A stretch of DNA of 64,000 nt from Asterias rubens (taxonomy: Eukaryota; Echinodermata; Asteroidea; Forcipulatida; Asteriidae): assembly GCF_902459465.1 (NCBI RefSeq), contig NC_047082.1, positions 10,538,545-10,602,544 on the forward strand, written 5' to 3'. Numbering within the stretch: position 1 is the stretch's first letter; each line of letters begins with the position of its first letter. Of the stretch, positions 53,701 to 63,439 are shown in pieces. The notes under the pieces were generated by a model. It saw only the letters and a program-made list of their open reading frames with translations, ran no database searches and was not told the origin of the DNA. Both the position numbers and the translations under genes were made by a program.

Positions 53701-55844
53701 TATGCAGAAATTTGATCTATGAAACCTCCAATTTAAATTTGACTGACGTTTCATTTCTTGGGATAAAAAAAAAAAGAATGGGATATAACGCACAATCAAA
53801 ACACACAAATTACCCTACAAAGATACCCATTTACCAATAATTTGCTGGTTCTTCCAGTTATCTTACGTGTATCCGGGCCCGAACTATTACGAAGAAACTC
53901 CAGTGATCTATGAAACCTCAAATTTAAATTTGGCTGACGTTTTATTTTTCTTGGGATAACCACAACGATATATTGATACCTCACCATGCAATGCCTAAAA
54001 TCCTATTTGGTTGGTAAACACATACAAAAAATAGAACATTAAGTTCCAAGTAAACTTCTTGTGGGATTCAAGTTTACACAATGAGTCACCAAATGGCACT
54101 TTTACGTGAGGGTCTTTCACTGGAGACTATTTATAGTGGGCAAACAAAAAGGGCAAACAAAAAGGGCAAACAAAAAGAGGGAAGAACACACAAAACGCAA
54201 TGCTATAAATATAAATAATATGCGCTAAAAAATGCAGGTTGTTTTGACTGGCGCGAAAAATCTTTTCGTCGAAAGTTATTGTACGTGATGAAAAAGGCGT
54301 TTATGTATGTAATGGTTGGTCCGTTGTATCACAATTATATTTGGTTTGCGGTAACACCATGTGCGTATCTACTTGCCAGGTAGAGTTTGTTCTTAGAGAA
54401 CTGTCTTTCATTTAATATTCTACTGCCGCGGAATAGAAACTCGGGGGTTCGGGAGACTTCTCAGTTCTGAAAAGAACTATCCTGTTATTAACTATTACCA
54501 GGGCGGATAGTATAGAAAATAGACTTGGACTACTTTAGCTTAAAGGATCGTAATTAACTGTACTGCCGCGGAGTCAGTTCTGAATTGGTGTCAACGTTTC
54601 GACTAGCTTGCTCTAGTCATCGTCAGGAGACTGCCAAACCATGCAGTATACATACACGTCGTAACCCGAATATCCAGTCATGCATTTATTATAGCGTGAG
54701 TGAATGCACATTCCGCGCACCTTTCCGGTAACAAAGACCGCACAATGATAGCAGCTTTGTTCGCTACGAATTCTATGCATGTTCCTGGGGACTAGAAATA
54801 CACGATAAAGGCAGCCAAAGGTATACCCTTGAAAAGGGGGACTTTCCCTCGTCTGTCCCGAAACCAATAGTAGCATGTACGATAGCTATATGGCCTATAG
54901 GTTCACGGAGAGGTTTATCCTTTGTACTGAATAACAGGCTTTGCGTTCTTGCAATGGCATCGCAGCAGCGCATGATTTACAAATAGAACAAATAGCACTT
55001 TACCTAAAGTAAAACAAAAATCAAATATTATACTAAAACACATTGTCATCATAATAAAAAACATTGATATGATTAACACAAATCTCCATTTTTAATTTAT
55101 GCACCGTACTGAAAGCTATAATAAACCGAGACCAGAAATGGGGTAACTCGATGACGACACCACCTCAAACAAAATCAGGCATGAAGTTAAAAACAACTGT
55201 GCATTTTTAATTGCCGCATTGAAAATCCCATGAAACGACACGTGTCAGACATACTACACTATTCACCTTTTACTGGTTGTCTGAGACTAAATATCAGTAT
55301 ATTGACATCTACCTTCTTTTATTACTCACTTTAGATAATCATCAGTAACGTTCTTCTGCTGACTGCACTCCTGAGTTCGATGGCAATCGTACAAGTCAAC
55401 TCCAAAAGCCTTTCCTGTGCAAACAACCCCTTGATCCCGATGGACACTCTCTACCCATCAACGTCAACTCTTGCCATCCATCCAATGGATGCTTACCCAC
55501 TGACTGGAGGGGCAGGCCAGGTCGCCACCCCCGTCTGCCCAACCGGTCCCCTCAGAGCCAACGGCGACTCCGCCCTCAGCAAGCGTCAACTCTGTCCGGT
55601 CGACTTCGTCACAAACTACGACCAGAACAGGATACCGGCTATTTACCAGGAGGCTCGTTGTCTTTGCTCGGGCTGTCTGGACCCTATGACAGGCCAGGAG
55701 TCCTCGCTCTACCGGTGCGAAGAGGTGAAGTACCCGGTGGCCGTACTACGAAAGCGGAGTTCTTGCTCGCAGGGCCTCCAAATGTACGAGTTGACCCATG
55801 AGGATGTCACCGTAGGATGTGCGTGCTCCCAGTTCTTTCTGTAA
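50752..55844 (+). CDS. IL-17 family cytokine-like precursor, join(50752..50766, 55335..55844)
   Basis: The product is a secreted signalling protein of the interleukin-17 cystine-knot family, expected to bind IL-17 receptors outside the cell in mucosal or innate immunity. Exon 1 encodes MASIK and ends at a consensus donor (AAG|GTAAGT). Exon 2 starts after a pyrimidine-rich acceptor (CACTTTAG|ATAATC) in the same frame (phase 0). The joined protein has 174 residues. Residues 6-24 are hydrophobic (IIISNVLLLTALLSS and onward), giving a signal peptide with likely cleavage near VNS|K at about residue 28. The IL-17 domain spans about residues 90-170: LCPVDFVTNYDQNRIP, then EARCLCSGCLDP, a YPVAVLR strand, and a C-terminal VGCAC. 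There are ten cysteines from C33 on, including C114, C116, C119, C133, C149, C167 and C169. A Met at 55380 could start translation but would lose most of the signal peptide. Oddity: Val replaces the Trp usual after LCP. The family call is firm; the subfamily is unknown. Confidence 0.9.
51895..51960 (+). mobile_element. Partial MITE copy (GAAACCGTGGTTTCGAAAAG family)
   Basis: The end sequence GTGGTTTCGAAAAGGGCCAT matches the right end of the element at 48198-48369 and the complement of the left end at 61504-61575. Only one end is recognisable here, so this is a solo or eroded copy. Confidence 0.5.
53412..53960. repeat. Three-copy tandem repeat, unit about 195 bp
   Basis: Each unit begins with AAATTACCCT, then AATTTGCTGGTTCTTCCAGT, GTATCCGGGCCCGAACTATT, and later GACGTTTCATTTCTTGGGAT. 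TTACCC occurs at 53421, 53615 and 53810, so the period is 194-195 bp. Copies 1 and 2 are nearly identical, and copy 3 has small deletions. The minus-strand open frames over it are the same peptide repeated and show no known domain. It lies within the IL-17 intron. Confidence 0.9.
54330..54640 (-). mobile_element. Putative Penelope-like element non-coding terminal fragment
   Basis: Read on the minus strand it runs from a CTGACGA...GAAA motif through CCAATTCAGAACTGACTCCG, ACTGCCGCGG repeats and CAAGTAGATACGCACATGG to GTGTTACCGCAAACC. The same sequence, without the hammerhead-like start, occurs in plus orientation at 8501-8777, and shorter pieces at 719-793 and 28818-28960, so it is a dispersed element. 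Assignment to Penelope-like elements rests on the hammerhead-like motif, which that group is known to carry. No reverse transcriptase is seen here, so the class is inference. Confidence 0.45.
54590..54632 (-). ncRNA. Hammerhead-ribozyme-like motif
   Basis: Minus strand: CTGACGA, then a 6-bp stem GACTAG/CTAGTC around an AGCAAG loop, then GAAA and CGTTGAC. This matches the order CUGANGA - stem II - GAAA of hammerhead ribozymes. One extra T lies between CTGACGA and the stem, and the third stem would be minimal, so self-cleavage is uncertain. Hammerheads of this minimal type are known in Penelope-like retroelements. Confidence 0.4.
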
Positions 55845-55871
55845 ACTAAATTGAAACTCTCCTTACACTCG

Positions 55872-55877
55872 AATAAA
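55872..55877 (+). terminator. Polyadenylation signal AATAAA of the IL-17-like gene
   Basis: A canonical AATAAA begins 27 nt after the TAA stop. TTATTTATTTTTT follows within 30 nt, which could serve as the U-rich downstream element or, if a later signal is used (AATAAA near 56005), as an AU-rich 3' UTR element. Confidence 0.6.
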
Positions 55878-56047
55878 ATTATGAAGGATGCATCATACTT
55901 GTTATTTATTTTTTGGCTGGGTTTATAGAATTTCCTTCTGACGTTTTTTATTATTTATACGACATCAACAACACAATGACGATTTGACCTGGACCGGCTG
56001 ATACAATAAACATTGGTTGTGTTTTGGAAATGATCTTTGACCAAATC

Positions 56048-56366
56048 TTTAAGGCAGTGGACACTATTGGTAATTATTCAAAATAATTATTGTCATAAAA
56101 CCTTTCTTGATTCCTAGTATCGGGGAGAGGTTGGTAGTATAAAACATTGTGAGAAACAGCTCCCTCTGAAGTGACGTAGTTTTAGAGAAAGAAGTAATTC
56201 TCCACGAATTTGATTTCTAGACCTCAGATTTAAAATTTGAGGTCTCGAAATCAAGCGTCTGAAAGCACACAACTTCGTGTGACCATAGTGCAACAAGGGT
56301 GTTGTCTCTTTTATTAATATTTCGCAACTTCGACGACCGACAATTACCAATAGTGTCCAGTATTTT
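56048..56366 (-). mobile_element. FA element, shortened at one end
   Basis: AAGGCAGTGGACACTATTGG at the left and ACAATTACCAATAGTGTCCA at the right. The usual TTTTCACAGGTTTGTTATTT segment near the right end is deleted. Confidence 0.88.
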
Positions 56367-58189
56367 AACAAAAGCAACAAGAACAAATTAAGTATTTTAT
56401 TTAAAACAAATAATTTGAGAGGATTCAAAGAGGATTCAACGAGGCAGAGTTTTCAGGTTTTAAAATAGTTATATTTATATTGAACTCAGAATTTGTATAT
56501 TTATAATTTGAAGTTACACAAACTATATAATATTGTAAAAATGGCTGATTTATATTATGTATGTAACTTATTATTTATTTTTCAGACCCTTACTCGGGTT
56601 TATTTATTTGGATTGAAGTATTCGCCAAGATTTATTTTTAAAGTTAAACTATTCTATTTAATATTTATTAAGAACATTACAAGCACGTTGTTCAAAATTG
56701 TTGAAACTCTCAGTATGTGCTGAACGAAAATAGTAGTTCCGTTTTAAGGAACACGGTTTAATGTGCGAGATATTCTTTCTTAGTAATAATAATTAATATT
56801 AAAGGTGCTGCCTTTTATTCAGGCATGCCACGTATGAATCTTTTAGTTTGGATTGATGAAGAAATTTTCGGAAGGGACAAAAATCAGCGTTTTATTCTGG
56901 GAAAACTTGAGAAAGATTCATGTCACATAATTGTATTGTTTAGAAGTTTGATCTATAATAGGCGTTTGTAGACAGTTGGCGCAGCACTGTATTTTTCCAC
57001 AAGCTTATGCTTATTTTATGGTATTATATTTATTGGTTTTACCAGCTAACACGGATGGTGTGTTTCAAAAACAGTATAATTCAAGTATTATTTATGATTT
57101 ATTTTAATTATTTGCATGATCAAAGTTTTTGTAGTTTGTCGTTTGTAGTTTGTCGGTGTCAAACAACAAACTGAAAATTTTACACATTTTTTTTAAAACC
57201 GTAAGAATCAAGAAATATTTATTTTATTTATTTGCATGATCAAAGGTTTGTAGTTTAAAAAAATATGTATCGGTGGACCGCAAACTAAAACTGGACCTAG
57301 TATTTCACATGAGTGTTTTATCACTGCTTTTAGACCTAACTTAAAAAGTGTACATTTTACGCAATAATAATAGCCAGTCGTATTAAAGAAAACAAAATGT
57401 TAAGAAAAAAAAACTGCCACCGATAAAACGCCAGCTAACTTTAAGTAAATTGACAATTGGAAACAAACTACCGAAAAGGCTCGATTTCTTTTTTTTTATA
57501 CTCTATAATGTCAATAATAAAACGCATAGGCCTAATTTGTGATTTTTTTTTTAATTTTCATTGTTTTAAAAATATGACCAAAAAATCGCCATCTTTCGAA
57601 TGTGAAATGTAATTATATCTTATGCTATATTAATATAAACTCAGACTTTTGCAGCAATATGTAAACACAGATTTACCAAAGCCGTCTGTTATGAATTATT
57701 CATCAGATTTGTATATTAATTTGTGTGAATTAATGAAATCATAGCTTTTATAAACCTCTTATAGTTGGGTATAAACATGAAAATGTGTATTGATCAAAGT
57801 GATTTATTCATATGCATAGTTGTTTTAATCGTTTAAAAATAGTTATGTATGTAGAGTTGCGTGAAGTTTTCATCACCCTAGTAGTATAATGGTTACAGTT
57901 TAAGTGCTCTATACCTAAACTCTTTCTGGAAAGAAAAGTTTTTTTTCTGCTAGTATTTCATTCCTCATTCTATCAGATAATAGTATTTAACCAGATTTTA
58001 TCCACTTGTTTTGTAATAAATCAATGAAAACGAAGACATTGCCATCGTGTTTGTGTTCAGTTCCATTTTTACTTTCATTTTCTGAGCCGTAAAATAATGA
58101 GTTTGCAAACTGTTCAGATTGCATCTTAATTAGGACCGGTTCGAGGTCACCAGACCTATGTCGATCTGCTCATTTGAGGGCGAGGCCAT
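56367..58189. other. Very AT-rich DNA, no gene recognised
   Basis: Many TTATTTATT words. A short duplicated stretch, ATTTATTT(T)AATTATTTGCATGATC with AAAG and GTTTGTAGTTT, is at about 57090-57145 and 57220-57260. If the IL-17 transcript used a distal poly(A) site, this would be an AU-rich 3' UTR, but the AATAAA at 55872 argues against that. Confidence 0.4.
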
Positions 58190-58520
58190 TTTAAATTTGG
58201 CAAAGGGCACTTCCATTGTTAACAATTAACATATTGGTGTCAAAAAGGGACACTGGATTTGTGAGAGCGATGGAGAAGTATCCACATGCATGAGGGACAG
58301 GGAGATATGGAGAAAACTCAGCCGATCGGCAGCAAATTGCGCCACAGCACCTTGTAAAACATTTCATGCATGGTGCTATCAGAATTAGGCCTCATAATTC
58401 AAAACGTAGTCCCACATCTTGCATGCAGGAAATACTGTATGTTACAGCGCCAGGAGCGTCACTGAGCGACGGACATTGTGCGCTATATAAGAAGCCACAG
58501 TTATTATTATTTGTATAGAC
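58190..58520 (+). mobile_element. SINE-derived mosaic fragment
   Basis: CACAGCACCTTGTAAAACAT resembles the end of S4, and TTGTGCGCTATATAAGAAGC followed by TTATTATTATT resembles an S2 tail. The head is not identifiable. Confidence 0.55.
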
Positions 58521-58661
58521 CGAGGACACCACTCGAAATAGAAGAAGAATGGGGAAGGGAACCCTCTCACATCTTTGGGCTAAGGGGAAGGTTAGCCCTG
58601 TACACAATGGCTATGGGGTATAGATACCATTTTACACATTATGTGCTTAAAGCATAACAAT

Positions 58662-58814
58662 AGACCTTTTCGCAAATACTGGGGCGCGCACGTAAAGCTT
58701 GGAATTAGGTGCATTGTGGTCTAGCTGGTATCCAAATTTGATCCATATCTATCCCACAATGCACCTCATTCCACAGTCTGCGCTTGCGCATTGGTATTTG
58801 CGATAAGGTCTATT
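58662..58814. mobile_element. MITE with AGACCTTWTCGCAAATAC ends, copy 2
   Basis: TAGACCTTTTCGCAAATACT at the left, GTATTTGCGATAAGGTCTA at the right, with GGTGCATTGTGG / CCACAATGCACC type arms inside. Related to 37498-37648. Confidence 0.88.
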
Positions 58815-58849
58815 GTAGGCTCTTATCTATCAAGATCATAGGGCACATA

Positions 58850-58990
58850 AAAGCAATTTACATGAAAAAAAGACGAGTCTTTATAACTTAACGAAAGTAG
58901 ATAAAGTCACAGATTGCCAAGAAACCGTTGGAAGATTAGTTCCAAATCATTGGTCCGGCTACACGGAAAGCATTTTGATCTAGAACTTTG
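58850..58990 (-). pseudogene. LINE (CR1/L2-like) ORF2 3'-end remnant
   Basis: Minus strand: LDQNAFRVAGPMIWN, matching the SFxVAGPxxWNxLP block near the end of many LINE ORF2 proteins. With one frame correction LPT... follows, and DFIYFR.VIKTRLF parallels the usual F..FK..LKT.LF ending. Stops and a shift show decay. Its end abuts a MITE at 58662-58814. Confidence 0.55.
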
Positions 58991-59000
58991 TTTGCTCGGG

Positions 59001-60250
59001 CAACATTTAGAAGAAAAAAAGAAACCCCCAATGTTCTCGCCTGATTTCCCCATGGCTCATTGTTATACACGTTAATGATGAGTCGAAATCGGGGAGCCAT
59101 CAGTTCGCGCGAGAGCAGTGAGTTCGCGCGAGAGCAGTGTTGTCGGGGGAGCACTATCTCAGCGCGTGGGCCGATTTAACGATTTGTCCACAAGTCTAGG
59201 ACTCCTTGAGTGCCATGGATTTGTTTTAAAAAGTACTTTCTGGGTCAAGCTTTGATTTCCCCCCCTCCGAAAGTGGTCACGTGGTATTTTTAAACTCAAC
59301 TCATTATGAAAATTCAAAATGTATATGCCATATCTGTCAGCCATCTTGGACTATGTTTTTTTCAAGCCTGCGAATTGAGTGGTTGAAAGTATATCAAGTG
59401 GTTTATCAACGGAATAGTTTTAAAGTGAATTTCAAACTTTTTGTAAAAAAAAAAAAAAAAGTTTCAAGCAACACCCAACATAGAAAGTGGGGGGAATTTG
59501 GAAAGTCAAATGACGTTACTTGTTATTCATGGTGACTGGGAGTGGTCAGTTTAAAGAAAATACGAGACAAAAGTTCCTTACAAGACTATACACGACGAGC
59601 AGGATATCAAATAAAAGCTTTCTTCTTTGCATTTATATATTTTGTTATGGTGTAGCCGGCAGAATTACAGCAGCTTATTTTGCTGACAGGGTACAACATT
59701 TCCGCGTTGCACCTCTTTTTGGGTAAACTGTTCATTATATTTTTATCGGGTGTAGCCACGCCTAGCATGACAGAAAATTACTTGTCCCCAGGACCACTTT
59801 TCCGCATTACCTCATTTCGGTATTCCCCTGCGCGTAAAACAGTTGAAAGTGAAGACTGAAGATATCACGCCATTTGATGGTGTCAATGGGAGCTTTCTTC
59901 CTCCATTGTTTGTTGTACATTGTTATTGGGGTAGTCGCGCCCAGCATGACAAAAGTTTATTTTTCTACTATAGGGTAGTACATTTCCGCCTTTACCGCAA
60001 TTGAGTAAACTACTCGTAAAATGGCTGAACATGAAGATATGACATGCCGTTTGTTGGTATCCAATCAACCCCATAGGATTAAACGTTTACAGGCGGGTCT
60101 GGACATAGCCAGGGTTAATATTGACGTAATCGTGACGTCAAGCCATCTTCCAGAGATGCACCAGAGCAAACTGTTTACCGTTTGACGAGTATTGTGAAAA
60201 CTGGAGATGTGCTGTGTCACGCTGTAAAAGCCGAGGTTGGGTCAAGGTTT
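59001..60250. other. No gene recognised
   Basis: GTTCGCGCGAGAGCAGTG is tandemly doubled at about 59104-59140. Several blocks repeat loosely (GGTGTAGCC...GCCTAGCATGACA at about 59748 and GGGTAGTCGCGCCCAGCATG at about 59930). Nothing coding is supported. Confidence 0.4.
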
Positions 60251-60254
60251 AAGA

Positions 60255-60905
60255 AACTGGCTGAGTTACCCCTGGACTCATTGGATGAGTTACCCCGGGA
60301 CTCCTTTGCTGAGTTACCCCTGAACTCCTTGGCTGAGTTACCCCTGGACTCCTTGGCCGAGTTACCCCCTGGACTTCTTGGCTGAGTTCCACCTGGACTC
60401 CTTGGTGGAGTTCCCCCTGAACTCCTTAGCTGAGCTACCCCGGAACTCCTTGGCTGAGTTACCCCGGGACTCCTTGGCTGAGTTACCCCTGGAGTCCTTG
60501 GCTGAGTTACCCCTGAACTCCTAAGCTGAGTTACCCCAGGACTCCTTAGCCGAGTTACCCCGGGACTCATTATGTGAGTTACCACATGACTCCTTAGCTG
60601 AGTTACCCCGGGACTCCTTGGCTGAGTTACCCCAGGCCTCCTTGGCCGAGTTACCCCCATCGACTCACTGGCTGAGTTACCCCGGGACTCCTTGGCTGAG
60701 TTACCCCGGACTTCTTAGATGAGTTACCCCGAGACTCCTTTGCCTAGTTACCTAGTTGCCCAGGGAGTTAATGTGGACTCACTGGCTGAGTTACCCACGG
60801 GACTCCTTGGCTGCCCCAGCACTTCCTGGCAGAGTTGCCCCGGGACTCCTTGGCCGAGTTACCCCGGGACTTCTTTGCTATGTTGCGCCAGGATTCCCTC
60901 GCTGG
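60255..60905. repeat. 24-bp minisatellite, about 26 units
   Basis: The unit is GGACTCCTTGGCTGAGTTAC plus CCCS, with point changes and occasional length errors. Because 24 is divisible by 3, long frames appear on both strands: plus AELPLDSL-type repeats, minus GVTQPRSP-type repeats of 147 residues. No start context, splice sites or flanking domain support a gene. Confidence 0.92.
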
Positions 60906-61062
60906 ATCCCCCTGACTCAGTGCAACATAAAGTCCATTAATGTCATTGATGACGACAAAAAACGGGAACCGTGAAATTTGGTTCCGAAGGTAAAGTTTTT
61001 TTCTATTGTATTTAAGCTATGTTGCGCCAGGATTCCCTCGCTGGATCCCCCTGACTCACACT
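60889..61062 (+). repeat. Direct duplication beside the minisatellite
   Basis: GCTATGTTGCGCCAGGATTC followed by CCTCGCTGGATCCCCCTGAC occurs at about 60888 and again at about 61017. Between them is an AACGGGAACCGTGAAATTTG / GTTCCGAAGG block that recurs at 62641-62690 and 62828-62900. Confidence 0.8.
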
Positions 61063-61220
61063 CGAACTGGGCTGATATACCCATGAATCATCAAGAGATG
61101 CGAAAGGGAACTCCTAGTTGATTCATAAACCTAGGGTCTCTCCCAATGATGACTCATCTGGCCTTGCGTTTAGTCAGAAGTGCGACGTTCATGCGGGGCG
61201 TGTTTGTGTTGTGTTTAACA

Positions 61221-61409
61221 TATTAATTTTTGGTTTTACCCATATACACCGATGTGTGTAGCACTGTATACTCAGTACTTTCCCCGAGTCCTGTGAAAAA
61301 AATCACAGGCATTTTACTCGGGTGATTTTTTTTTCACAGGACTCGGGGAAAGTACTGAGTATACAGTGCTACACACATCGGTGTATATGGGTAAAACCAA
61401 AAATTAATA
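61221..61409. repeat. 189-bp palindrome made of two head-to-head S1 SINE tails
   Basis: The left arm TATTAATTTTTGGTTTTACC onward to CCCCGAGTCCTGTGAA is matched exactly for 77 bp by the inverted right arm. The arms differ next only in an A7 versus T9 run. The centre holds GGCATTTTACTCGGGTG, part of the SINE body. The tRNA heads are missing. Confidence 0.95.
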
Positions 61410-61503
61410 TTCTTTATCCCGATGCAAATTTAACATCTATTAAGTGTTTAACATACTTCGCTGAACTCAAAATGTTGTATAGTCGTTCACCCATCCTATA
61501 GGT

Positions 61504-61575
61504 ATTAAGGCCCTTTTCGAAACCACAGATTCGGCTTTGGATTCTGCTTCAGGCTCCGTTCTCAGCCAACATGCA
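61504..61575. mobile_element. Partial MITE end (GGCCCTTTTCGAAACCAC)
   Basis: AAGGCCCTTTTCGAAACCAC then GATTCGGCTTTGGATTCTGC and TTCAGGCTCCGTTCTC match the left half of 48198-48369. Confidence 0.7.
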
Positions 61576-62002
61576 TCGAAAAAGGCTGCTACTGTACATT
61601 TCCCTGGAACAGACAAGAACTTGGACATGACAATGACAAAATTACAATGACACGGACCAAACTACAAAATCACAATGACACAGACCAGACAAATAAATCT
61701 AAATAACTATCAAAACAATTTGATCATGGAGGTAGTGATACACTAGATCTACAAATAGGTCAATAATGTCCACCCAATTTATCTTTTATTCAAACAGTTG
61801 AAGTGTTTTCTAGGGGTGGGGTATCAGTGGGGCAAGTCAATATTATTTGTTGACAAAAGGTGACTTAATTGGTCATGAATAGTAATTCCAAATGACGCAA
61901 CCCTTAGCAACGTCTGATCCTGTGGACGGTAACATAAACACAAGTGTAGGTGACTCTTCACTGAAAAGCATGCACTTTATTTGACCCATTTTCATAACAA
62001 TA

Positions 62003-62320
62003 ATAGTAATATCGAAGTCTTATATAGCGCACGTATCTACCAAACAAGGTACTCAGGGCGCTGAGTGTATACAAACTTTCAGAAATATATGTTTGCAGTG
62101 ATGAATTCTGAGACCCAATTATTTAGCAGAGTTTACAGGGTGCAACGGTGCATAAAGCAGCCACAGCCAGGAACACCGGGGCGAACCCCTTCTCTTTTCG
62201 ATAGGTGCACTGGGTTCTTTTACAATATGCGTTACACAACACATGGGACCAACCGCTTTACGTCCCATCCGAAGGACACAAGTGTCATGGCTGGGAATTA
62301 GAACCCACACTCTTCTGATC
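62003..62320 (-). mobile_element. tRNA-derived SINE (S4), minus strand
   Basis: TTATATAGCGCACGTATCTA, AACACCGGGGCGAACCCCTT, TTTACGTCCCATCCGAAGGA and ATGGCTGGGAATTAGAACCC are the inverted counterparts of 48760-49045. Confidence 0.75.
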
Positions 62321-62334
62321 CGAAACACCAGAGT

Positions 62335-62505
62335 TTGAAATGGAGCTGCTTGGCAACAAAAAACGCTAAGCAAAAAGAGAATTGTGCTTACCATAATAAG
62401 GTTACAAGTTAAATTACCATTTGACTTGTATAAAATGTGCTTAGTACAAAGGTGTTAAGAGATATTTTTATGTTTAAGTAGCTCTGATGAAACTTGGGCC
62501 CTGAA
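62335..62505. mobile_element. MITE related to GGGCCCAATTTCATAGAGCT, diverged
   Basis: GAGCTGCTTGGCAA and AAAACGCTAAGCAAAAAGAG at the left; TAGCTCTGATGAAACTTGGG at the right. Confidence 0.6.
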
Positions 62506-62640
62506 TGCACAGGCGGAATTGCAATTGCTTTCACATTGATCCTGCTGCATCCTTGGTCGTGTTCATTGTATACTATGTATACTATGTATAAATTACTACT
62601 ATGATTAATATATAGACCGTTTTTATATAGCACTTTTCAC

Positions 62641-62900
62641 GCAAAACGGGAACCGGGGAATTTGGTTCCGAAGGTAAAGTTTTTTTATTTTAAATAAAGC
62701 AAAAAGAAAAACAACCGCTGTCATTATTTACCTTTTATTATACATATATATATCTATTGTTTATTGTGAACTCCCTTTTTTGCACGTACGGTTAAACAAC
62801 CGTACAGGTAACACCCGATATCCGTAGTGAAACATCAAGTCCATTAATGTTATTGATGACGACATAAAACGGGAACCGCGAAATTTGGTTCCGAAGATCG
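62641..62900 (+). repeat. Two copies of the GGGAACCG...TTTGGTTCCGAAG block
   Basis: At 62643 AAAACGGGAACCGGGGAATT plus TGGTTCCGAAGG. At 62868 AAACGGGAACCGCGAAATTT plus GGTTCCGAAG, preceded by AGTCCATTAATGTTATTGAT, as in the 60929 copy. Each block is partly palindromic (GGAACC/GGTTCC). Confidence 0.75.
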
Positions 62901-62922
62901 GTGGTCATCAAGTGCTATTGGA

Positions 62923-62942
62923 GGGGGGGGGGGGGGGGGGGG
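62923..62942 (+). repeat. G20 homopolymer
   Basis: About 20 consecutive G. Runs this long are prone to sequencing length error and can form G-quadruplex structures. Confidence 0.9.
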
Positions 62943-63171
62943 TAAGGGACAATGGACAACGACATCGACCTGCGTCATTGTTCTACAGACACGGGTAACA
63001 ATAACAACATAATTAATTGATTGATTTACCGTGTTGTTCTAAAAAGGAACTGGTCCCCATTTCTATGAGGAAGAGTTACTACTTTAAACAATACAAATGA
63101 CGGTAGGATTAGTAAAAAGCTTGCATTAAATAACAGCTCCCAAATATGCCATTCCTGTTAGCGTGGAGACG

Positions 63172-63395
63172 AGGGCCCAATTTTCTAAAGCAGTTGCGCA
63201 AACAGTACTGCTTAACAAAATTCTCTACTAAGTAAAAAAAAAAAAAAAAAGTGGGGCATCTGTCGCAACAATACTTCATGAAATGTGATCTTTTGGTCTG
63301 TTTTTGCTGAGCATGATTTTCTTGTGGTTAGCAGATAACTTTTTTGTGGTTAGCAGATAGTTGTGCTTACAGGCTTTATCGAAATTGGGCCTGTG
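63172..63395. mobile_element. MITE with GGGCCCAATTT ends
   Basis: GAGGGCCCAATTTTCTAAAG at the left and TTTATCGAAATTGGGCCTGT at the right; TGCTGAGCATGATTTTC inside. An A17 run lies at about 63233. Confidence 0.7.
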
Positions 63396-63439
63396 TCCAG
63401 TGTAAAGCCCAAAGCCACTGCCAAAATATCAAAGGCCGG

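Larger units (their letters stand above)
50767..55334 (+). other. Intron of the IL-17-like gene (about 4.57 kb)
   Basis: It is bounded by GTAAGT and a TTTAG acceptor. From 50.8 to 53.4 kb it is mostly AT-rich with no recognised gene. It contains a partial MITE (51895-51960), a three-copy tandem repeat (53412-53960), and a putative Penelope-like fragment on the minus strand (54330-54640) with a hammerhead-like motif. The open frames inside, such as those over the tandem repeat, show no family features. Confidence 0.75.

Noticed and set aside
53396..53987. Repetitive small proteins on the minus strand (WRFHRSNF repeats)
   Set aside because: The three similar peptides only reflect the 195-bp tandem repeat, with no domain or start/stop conservation.
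60217..60660. 147-residue minus-strand frame made of GVTQPRSP repeats as a structural protein
   Set aside because: It is the complement of a 24-bp minisatellite whose period keeps frames open on both strands. No signal peptide, splice sites or unique flanks support coding.
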